Under the pieces are notes generated by a model. It did no database searches, was not told the DNA's origin, and saw only the letters and a program-made list of their open reading frames with translations. Below, one piece after another: positions 40,897 through 46,347 of a DNA stretch of 46,347 bases. The DNA comes from Lachnospiraceae bacterium. GTDB taxonomy: Bacteria > Bacillota > Clostridia > Lachnospirales > Lachnospiraceae. The DNA lies in the NCBI GenBank assembly GCA_023664345.1, contig JAMPFQ010000027.1:6734-53080 (forward strand). The letters are read 5' to 3'. Each line of letters starts with the position of its first letter. The first letter of the stretch is position 1. The position numbers were made by a program, and so were the translations under genes.

Positions 40897-42132
40897 TTAT
40901 AACGTCACCACCGGTATGGAATACTCGCTGACCACCGATCTCTCCTTAAAGTGCGGCGTCACGCTCCGATAGATATGGGATACCAGGATGTCCTGCGCCA
41001 GCATATGCATGGCATCTTCATCAAGATACTTCGCCGCGTCCGCCAGCTTTGTCACCAGAGGGATGGAAGACCGCTCCTTGATGGCGCTCAAGAGTTCATG
41101 GGCGTCTTTCCGCATCCCCAGCACACGGGCATAAGGGGCATAGTCCAGTTTCCTGCAGATTTCCACGTCTTCCTGCCTGATGTTCAGCAGGATGTGGAGC
41201 AGACAGCGGCTGATGCGGGTATAGGTCATGTTCTTTGTTTTCAGCAGATCGCAGAAATTGTCATAATCGCGGTAATAGTCCAGGTTATTGCGTATCCGGT
41301 CAGACAGGTCGTCGGACACATCCAGATATCCCTGATATCCATGTTCCCGCTCCAGCACCAGCTTATAGTACAGCAGATCCGAGAAATCATTGCTGCAGAT
41401 AATGGACGAATCCTCCATGGACTGCTGCAGGATCCGCCATGCCTCATCGGGCATCTGGGACTTCATGGTATCGGGGGTCTGTCCCGTATACAGAGCCTGA
41501 CGGATGGCCAGGGCGGAACAATATTCCATGTCCGACATCCTGTCGTGATAGCCCGCGCCCGTGCGCAGGACGGTGACAGGGGTTATCTCACTGCCACGGC
41601 GCAGCAGTGCCTTGATATATTCGATTCCCAGGATATTGTTCGGGGTGGCGAACACATCCCTGTAAGCCTGCAGGAAAGGATAATTGAGGAACATCGCCCA
41701 GTTTCGCGCGTTGGGATAGGAGACTCCCTGTTTCAGGTACTGGCGCATGGTGGCGGAGAACTCTTCCGGTTCTTCCACCAGGATCCGGGCAGCCTTTGTC
41801 ATGACTTCCACATTGCCGCATTCACTGCCAAAGCTCAGATGCGTCACCACGCCCAGCCTGTCCAGGGTGGATACGGCGCCCATGGAGAAGTATTCGGCGC
41901 TGGAAGAGGAGTAAATGGCGGGCAGACATAGTACCAGATCCGCGCCGCACCGGAGCGCCATCTCGGCGCGGCGGTGCTTATCCAGCAGTGCGGGAGCGCC
42001 GCGCTGTACGAAATCGCCGCTCATGATCACCACGGTGTAGTCCGCGCCGGTCATCTGCCGTGATACATCCATCTGGTATTTATGCCCGTTGTGAAAAGGA
42101 TTGTATTCTGCAATGATTCCGTTTACTTTCAT
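40897..42132 (-). CDS. tmcAL: tRNA(Met) cytidine acetate ligase TmcAL
   Basis: TmcAL makes N4-acetylcytidine at the wobble position of elongator tRNA-Met from acetate and ATP. The nucleotidyltransferase-type motif GIIAEYNPFHNGHKYQ is at the N-terminus, with ADYTVVIMSGDFVQRGAPAL following, both family signatures. The C-terminal helical part is typical. The 411-residue length fits. ATG 42132 follows GAGG on the minus strand; the start seven codons earlier lacks support. The location next to pta-ackA, which handle acetyl phosphate and acetate, is thematically consistent but is not evidence of coupling. Confidence 0.95.
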   Translation of the reverse strand: MKVNGIIAEYNPFHNGHKYQMDVSRQMTGADYTVVIMSGDFVQRGAPALLDKHRRAEMALRCGADLVLCLPAIYSSSSAEYFSMGAVSTLDRLGVVTHLSFGSECGNVEVMTKAARILVEEPEEFSATMRQYLKQGVSYPNARNWAMFLNYPFLQAYRDVFATPNNILGIEYIKALLRRGSEITPVTVLRTGAGYHDRMSDMEYCSALAIRQALYTGQTPDTMKSQMPDEAWRILQQSMEDSSIICSNDFSDLLYYKLVLEREHGYQGYLDVSDDLSDRIRNNLDYYRDYDNFCDLLKTKNMTYTRISRCLLHILLNIRQEDVEICRKLDYAPYARVLGMRKDAHELLSAIKERSSIPLVTKLADAAKYLDEDAMHMLAQDILVSHIYRSVTPHFKERSVVSEYSIPVVTL

Positions 42133-42163
42133 AAAAACCTCATTTCTACGCATATAAAAGCAG

Positions 42164-42193
42164 TATATACGGTAATGCGTTTAAAAATATCAA
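42164..42193 (-). promoter_or_regulatory. Possible promoter of tmcAL
   Basis: Read on the minus strand, TTGATA and TATATA are separated by 18 bases in the AT-rich divergent gap (42133-42467). That gap also carries the pta promoter and leader; nothing else is visible in it. Confidence 0.5.
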
Positions 42194-42314
42194 TCGACAA
42201 TGTGAAAAAAATAACATGGCTGTAAGCATTTACATATGCCAAAGTAACGAAAAAATAACAAGAAAGTACAGGGAATATGTACTTGAAAATATACAATTTA
42301 ACGAAGATTCAATC

Positions 42315-42343
42315 TTGTACATTGTCGTTATATCTAGTATAAT
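42315..42343 (+). promoter_or_regulatory. Promoter of pta-ackA
   Basis: TTGTAC and TATAAT are separated by 17 bases. The leader is about 115 bases long and very AT-rich before its hairpin. Confidence 0.8.
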
Positions 42344-42394
42344 ATAAATATCTCAGTTTGTTAAGTGCAAAACTTACAAATCTCAGTAAAAAAT

Positions 42395-42420
42395 GCTGCC
42401 GTGAACAATCGCGCGGCAGC
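42395..42420 (+). promoter_or_regulatory. Leader hairpin before pta
   Basis: GCTGCCG (42395-42401) pairs with CGGCAGC (42414-42420), 47 bases before the start. There is no T-run, so it is more likely a stability or regulatory element than a terminator. Confidence 0.6.
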
Positions 42421-42467
42421 GGAAAAACGAGGGACAAGCGGTGAACCCGCCGGAAAGGAGAATGGAT

Positions 42468-43469
42468 ATGTCGTACATTGACCGGATCAAGGAGAGAGCA
42501 AGGCTTGACAAAAAGACGATTGTTTTACCGGAATCCAAAGACAAGAGGACTCTGCTGGCAGCGGCAAAGATCGTAGAGGAGGGGATTGCTGACATTATCA
42601 TGATCGGCGACGAAGAGAAGATTACAGATGGCGCCGGCTGGCTGGAGGTGGATCTGACAGGCGTTACGGTGGTCGATCCCAGGAAAACAGACAAGCTGGA
42701 CAGTTACGTGAACCTGTTGTATGAGACCAGAAAGGCAAAGGGCATGACGGAGGAGAAAGCAAGGGAGATCCTGCTGAACGATCCCCTGACTTTTGGCATC
42801 GTTATGGTCAAGGCGAACGAGGCGGACGGCATGGTTGCAGGAGCGTGCCACTCCACGGCGGATACCTTGCGTCCCGCATTGCAGATCTTGAAGACGGCTC
42901 CCGGCGTCAAGCTTGTTTCCGCGTTTTTCGTGATGGATACCCAGTTCAAGGATCAGGGGGAGAATGGCGCGTTCCTGTTTGCCGACTGCGGACTGAACCA
43001 GGATCCCACCGCGGAAGAACTGGCAGCTATCGCGGATTCTTCCTCCAAGAGTTTTAAAGCGCTGGTGGGCCCCAAGCCCGTGATCGCCATGTTGAGCCAT
43101 TCCACCAAGGGCAGCGCAAAGCATGCGCTGGTGGACAAGGTAGTGGAAGCTACCAGGATCGCCCAGGAGCAGTACCCTCATCTGACATTGGACGGCGAAC
43201 TGCAGCTGGATGCGGCACTGGTGCCCGGCGTGGCTAAAACCAAGGCTCCCGGAAGCCCTGTGGGCGGCAGGGCCAATATCCTGATCTTTCCTAATCTGGA
43301 CGCAGGCAACATCGGTTATAAGCTGGTACAGAGACTGGGCGGCGCGGAGGCTTACGGCCCCATGCTCCAGGGTATCGCCAAGCCGGTCAACGACCTGTCC
43401 CGCGGATGTTCCTGGCAGGATATCGTGGGCGTGGTAGCGATCACCGCAGTACAGGCGCAATTAGTATAG
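42468..43469 (+). CDS. pta: Phosphate acetyltransferase
   Basis: Pta interconverts acetyl-CoA and acetyl phosphate, the first step of the ATP-yielding acetate pathway. Signatures are IVLPESKDKRTLLAA, ADGMVAGACHSTADTLRPALQILK, AMLSHSTKGSAKH and the C-terminal NILIFPNLDAGNIGYKLVQRLGGAEAYGPMLQGIAKPVNDLSRG. The length (333 residues) is that of the short, DRTGG-less form common in Firmicutes. AAGGAG lies 7 bases before ATG 42468; ATG 42462 is too close. ackA follows after a palindromic repeat. Confidence 0.97.
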   Translation: MSYIDRIKERARLDKKTIVLPESKDKRTLLAAAKIVEEGIADIIMIGDEEKITDGAGWLEVDLTGVTVVDPRKTDKLDSYVNLLYETRKAKGMTEEKAREILLNDPLTFGIVMVKANEADGMVAGACHSTADTLRPALQILKTAPGVKLVSAFFVMDTQFKDQGENGAFLFADCGLNQDPTAEELAAIADSSSKSFKALVGPKPVIAMLSHSTKGSAKHALVDKVVEATRIAQEQYPHLTLDGELQLDAALVPGVAKTKAPGSPVGGRANILIFPNLDAGNIGYKLVQRLGGAEAYGPMLQGIAKPVNDLSRGCSWQDIVGVVAITAVQAQLV

Positions 43470-43470
43470 T

Positions 43471-43564
43471 GTGAGAAGAACTTCTGACTGCTTTAGCAAT
43501 TTTGGCTCACGCCAGAGGGGCATAATGCGGATAAATCCGCATGCGAAGAAGTCCTAAGTCTCAC
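43471..43564 (+). repeat. Intercistronic palindrome (AGAAnTTCT family) between pta and ackA
   Basis: The outer arms are GTGAGA (43471-43476) and TCTCAC (43559-43564). The inner arms are AGAACTTCT and AGAAGTCCT, with one weakened pair. The interior contains GCTTTAGC, a segment also found in the polA copy, and a TGCGGAT-AA-ATCCGCA hairpin. Unlike the other copies it lacks the second GAAGAA hairpin, so no terminator-like structure separates pta from ackA. Confidence 0.9.
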
Positions 43565-43599
43565 GCTATAAATTAATATAATGAAAGGAAAATTTTGAC

Positions 43600-44793
43600 A
43601 TGAAAGTTTTAGTTATCAACTGTGGTTCTTCTTCCCTGAAATTCCAGCTTATCGACTCCGAGTCCGAAAAGTGCCTCGCAAAAGGTCTCTGCGAGAGGAT
43701 CGGCATTGATGGGAGCATGATCACATATGCGCCCGAGGGCGGCGAGAAAGTGAACACCGTGACTCCCATGCCCGACCATACTGAAGCCATCCGTCTGGTG
43801 CTGGAGGCGCTGACCGATCCTGAGACCGGCGTGGTAAAGAGCCTGGATGAGATCGGCGCGGTAGGACACCGTGTGGTACATGGAGGCGAGAAGTTCGCGG
43901 AATCTGTTGTGATCAATGACGAAGTGCTGGCGGCAGTTGAGGAGTGCAATGACCTGGCTCCCCTTCACAATCCTGCGAACCTGATCGGTATCAATGCCTG
44001 CAGGAAGCTGATGCCCAACACTCCCATGGTAGGTGTGTTTGACACTGCTTTCCATCAGACCATGCCTGAGGAAGCGTATATGTATGGGCTTCCCTATGAG
44101 TATTATCAGAAGTATAAGATCAGAAGATACGGTTTCCACGGCACCAGCCATTCCTATGTATCCAAGAGGGCGGCGGAAGTGCTGGGCAAGAAATACGAAG
44201 ACCTGAAGATCATCGTATGCCACCTGGGCAACGGCGCCTCCGTGTCCGCGGTGAAGAACGGAAAGTGCGTGGATACTTCCATGGGGCTGACCCCTCTGGA
44301 GGGCCTGATCATGGGTACCCGTTCCGGTGATATGGATCCGGCCATCATCGAGTTCCTTGCACATAAGGAGAACAAGACCATTGATGAGATCATGAGCGTG
44401 CTGAACAAAAAGTCCGGTGTGCTGGGGCTTTCCGATAACCTTTCTTCCGATTTCCGCGATCTGGAGGAGGGCTTCCATAAGAATGATGCCAATGCTGTCC
44501 GCGCCATGAAGACTTATTGCTACCGTGTGGCAAAGTATATCGGTTCTTATGTGGCGGCCATGAACGGCGTGGATGTGATCTGCTTTACCGCGGGCATTGG
44601 TGAGAACGCGGCGCTGGTGCGCACCATGGTATGTGAGTATCTGGGCTATCTGGGCGTACAGATCGACGAGGACGCGAACCACAAGAGGGGCGAGGATATC
44701 GCTATCTCCACCGCTGACAGCAAGACTACCGTTATGGTGATCCCCACCAATGAGGAACTTGCCATCGCGAGGGAGACTGTGCGGCTGGCCTGA
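43600..44793 (+). CDS. ackA: Acetate kinase
   Basis: AckA converts acetyl phosphate and ADP to acetate and ATP. The ASKHA-fold signatures are [15 protein letters not shown] at the N-terminus, GHRVVHGG, the [11 protein letters not shown] segment, [20 protein letters not shown] and [11 protein letters not shown]. The length (397 residues) is standard. SD AAAGGA precedes ATG 43600. It forms an operon with pta; the palindrome in the 130-base gap may tune the expression ratio of the two enzymes. Confidence 0.98.
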   Translation: MKVLVINCGSSSLKFQLIDSESEKCLAKGLCERIGIDGSMITYAPEGGEKVNTVTPMPDHTEAIRLVLEALTDPETGVVKSLDEIGAVGHRVVHGGEKFAESVVINDEVLAAVEECNDLAPLHNPANLIGINACRKLMPNTPMVGVFDTAFHQTMPEEAYMYGLPYEYYQKYKIRRYGFHGTSHSYVSKRAAEVLGKKYEDLKIIVCHLGNGASVSAVKNGKCVDTSMGLTPLEGLIMGTRSGDMDPAIIEFLAHKENKTIDEIMSVLNKKSGVLGLSDNLSSDFRDLEEGFHKNDANAVRAMKTYCYRVAKYIGSYVAAMNGVDVICFTAGIGENAALVRTMVCEYLGYLGVQIDEDANHKRGEDIAISTADSKTTVMVIPTNEELAIARETVRLA

Positions 44794-44825
44794 CGATCTT
44801 GTAACGAAATCCTAAAAAAATGTAT

Positions 44826-44852
44826 TAATTTTTAATGCGATCCTGCCGATAA
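44826..44852 (+). promoter_or_regulatory. Sigma-D (sigma-28) type promoter
   Basis: TAAT (44826-44829), exactly 15 bases, then GCCGATAA (44845-44852). This matches the motility sigma-factor consensus TAAA-N15-GCCGATAA at 11 of 12 defined positions. It lies about 100 bases before the FliD-like gene. Confidence 0.75.
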
Positions 44853-44902
44853 TATGGTAGAATATAGAAAAGTCAAGTAACAGCATGGATGCGAAGGAAA
44901 GA

Positions 44903-44947
44903 ATACCTGAAAGCGTCACAGGATGTGATGCAGGGTATACACGGAGG
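44903..44947 (+). promoter_or_regulatory. Leader hairpin with GGA loop and CANGGANG-type RBS (possible CsrA sites)
   Basis: GCGTCACA-GGA-TGTGATGC (44913-44931) is an 8-bp stem with a GGA loop, extended by ATACC/GGTAT. About 20 bases later the ribosome binding site CACGGAGG (44940-44947) fits the CsrA motif CANGGANG. Paired GGA sites, one over the SD, are typical of CsrA targets such as flagellin leaders. Confidence 0.5.
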
Positions 44948-44955
44948 TAGAAAGT

Positions 44956-46137
44956 ATGAGTTTTAGTTTTGGTCAGAGCAGTAGTTCATCATCTCTGTTC
45001 TCCAGCATGGGGGGCAGTAATTTCCTCACTGATTACGCGTCGATCAAGAATGGCAGCTATGGCAGGCTGATGAAGTCTTATTACAGTTCGGCGAAGAGTT
45101 CAGCTACGGGGAGCAGCAGTTCATCGACCGGCACAAGCAATGTGCTTGAAAAGATCCTGGAGGAGAAGAGGAATCCCAAGGTCTCCAAGGATACACAGGA
45201 GTCAAATGCCAAGCTGACGACGGGGCTTTCAAGCTTGCAGACAACCGTTGCGGCGATGCAGAGCAGCAAGACCTATACGGATACCACAAATGGCCAGAGC
45301 GCGGAGGACAAGGCGGTTTCCGCAGTGAAGACATATGTGGAGCAGTATAACGATGTTGTGACCGCAGCCAAGGGATCCACACTGACGAACAAGACGGCGT
45401 ACGTGGCAAACATGATGAGCGCTACGGCGGCCAAGGCGGATAAGCTTGCGGAGATCGGTGTAACGGTAGATTCCAATGGAACCCTTATGCTGAATGAAGC
45501 GAAACTGAAAGAGGCAGGCGCTTCCAAGGTACAGGAACTGTTCTCGTCCGATGATATCATGAGTTACGGATCGGTGGTCGCGTCACGTCTGCAGTTTGCA
45601 GGCGCTTCCTCCAGCACGGACGCTGTTGCGGACAGTAAGGACACAAGCAGTACCGCGGCTTCCAGCGCATCATCCCTTAAGACGGACAGCAAGGCGCTTG
45701 GATCCGATGACCTGTATGCGAAAGTAAAGGATAAGGACGGCAACGAAAAATATGACATTGACAAGATTCTCGGCACGGCGAAGAGTTTTGTGAACAATTA
45801 TAACAATATGTTCAACAAGGCTGAGTCCAGCACCAATTCCGGTGTGCTGGCAAATCTGTCCTATATCAGGGAGACAACGGCCCGCAATGAGGATGCGCTG
45901 AAGCAGTTTGGGTTCAGTGTTGACCAGAAGGGCAGGATGAAGCTTGACGAGGATACCTTTAAGAAGTCAGATATGTCCGAGGTACAGAAATTCTTTAAAG
46001 ACTATGGTTCTTCTGTTTCCACCAATGCATCGCTTGTGGATTATTATATGACCACGCAGGCGAATGCTGCCAGCGGTTATACGGCTGACGGAGTGTACAA
46101 TGTACAGGGAAGTTCCCGTTACGCTGACGCGTTCTGA
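44956..46137 (+). CDS. FliD C-terminal-like protein with a duplicated module
   Basis: The 393-residue protein has a Ser-rich start, then NFLTDYASIKNGSYGRLMKSYYS. Two similar modules follow (about 118-200 and 270-350), each with a YxxxYN helix, then an ATAxxADKLAEIGVTVDSNGTLMLNE-like pattern (second copy TARNEDALKQFGFSVDQKGR). This pattern is that of the hook-associated protein FliD C-terminal domain. No N-terminal FliD domain, signal peptide or membrane segment is visible. Ser/Thr/Ala-rich linkers separate the modules. The sigma-D-type promoter and CsrA-like leader support a motility or flagellar-export role. GGAGG lies 8 bases before ATG 44956. It is not a canonical FliD cap protein. Confidence 0.7.
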   Translation: MSFSFGQSSSSSSLFSSMGGSNFLTDYASIKNGSYGRLMKSYYSSAKSSATGSSSSSTGTSNVLEKILEEKRNPKVSKDTQESNAKLTTGLSSLQTTVAAMQSSKTYTDTTNGQSAEDKAVSAVKTYVEQYNDVVTAAKGSTLTNKTAYVANMMSATAAKADKLAEIGVTVDSNGTLMLNEAKLKEAGASKVQELFSSDDIMSYGSVVASRLQFAGASSSTDAVADSKDTSSTAASSASSLKTDSKALGSDDLYAKVKDKDGNEKYDIDKILGTAKSFVNNYNNMFNKAESSTNSGVLANLSYIRETTARNEDALKQFGFSVDQKGRMKLDEDTFKKSDMSEVQKFFKDYGSSVSTNASLVDYYMTTQANAASGYTADGVYNVQGSSRYADAF

Positions 46138-46169
46138 GTTGTTTGGCAGAAGTAAGGATCATACAGAAT

Positions 46170-46209
46170 GCCGGTTACCGGAGTTTCATCCGGGAACCGG
46201 CGTCTTTTT
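46170..46209 (+). terminator. Intrinsic terminator of the FliD-like gene
   Basis: The stem GCCGGTT-CCGG/CCGG-ACCGGC is followed by TCTTTTT. The remaining 138 bases of the window show no further gene. Confidence 0.9.
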
Positions 46210-46347
46210 GTGACAGTTCAGCCCCGATGGTATCCGGCGGCTTGGTGATATGCTGTCAGAGGGACGGCGGAGGCGTGCTGCCCTGTCCTGTACGGACGGA
46301 GCAACGCAGTGCTGAACTAACTGCCAACTACGACTACGGAACTGTCG

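Overview
The window reads as ordinary chromosome of a Gram-positive anaerobe of the Clostridia, most likely a Lachnospiraceae-type gut or rumen bacterium. The evidence is the moderately GC-rich coding sequence with strong GGAGG-type ribosome binding sites, lysine synthesis through diaminopimelate dehydrogenase, the pta-ackA acetate pair, the polA-coaE-FtsA-like-walJ cluster, a cytoplasmic GH115/GH2 hemicellulose pair, and a FliD-like protein behind a sigma-D-type promoter. Most genes are on the + strand. The species is inferred from gene content only.

Layout. 1-200: a structured 55-bp direct repeat. 204-3847: a divergent Sir2-like protein and a 923-residue repeat-bearing membrane protein. 3865-6519: hisH-hisF, ung and a small unknown gene. 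6548-10278: ddh, lysA, a small unknown protein and an LD-carboxypeptidase, all touching diaminopimelate or peptidoglycan chemistry. 10342-11109: an AT-rich Fic gene and tRNA-Leu(CAA) on the minus strand. 11260-15468: a DegV protein, an unknown protein, a DUF2185-DUF4241 fusion, an ADP-ribosylglycohydrolase and a cytidine-deaminase-like gene. 15655-23130: GH115, GH2 and cupin genes. 23226-24330: a micro-ORF and an SDR oxidoreductase. 24349-26803 (minus): an orphan HipA-like kinase and a CLC antiporter. 26993-30432: a DRE-TIM aldolase, a small protein, metY and a zinc-finger membrane protein. 30445-40852: polA, coaE, FtsA-like, walJ, ACT/UPF0210, a membrane-anchored YD-repeat protein and a PAS protein. 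40897-42132 (minus): tmcAL. 42468-44793: pta-ackA. 44956-46137: the FliD-like protein.

The most unusual content lies between the genes. Several intercistronic gaps (after metY, polA, the FtsA-like gene and pta) hold a modular nested palindrome. Its outer arms abut or overlap the upstream stop codon. Inside them is an AGAAnTTCT-type arm pair whose sequence differs between copies while pairing is kept, then an interchangeable inner hairpin, and usually a second GAAGAA-type hairpin. Architecturally similar hairpin arrays precede the GH115 gene, the 60-residue protein gene and the PAS gene. A 31-bp cassette that carries a ribosome binding site occurs twice, 22 kb apart. These look like a dispersed family of mobile or regulatory RNA-forming repeats. 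A second notable point is the FliD-like gene: it combines a sigma-28-type promoter with a leader hairpin presenting GGA and a CACGGAGG ribosome binding site, which resembles CsrA control of flagellar genes.

Functions and folds were assigned by recognising motifs by eye. No database search was run.
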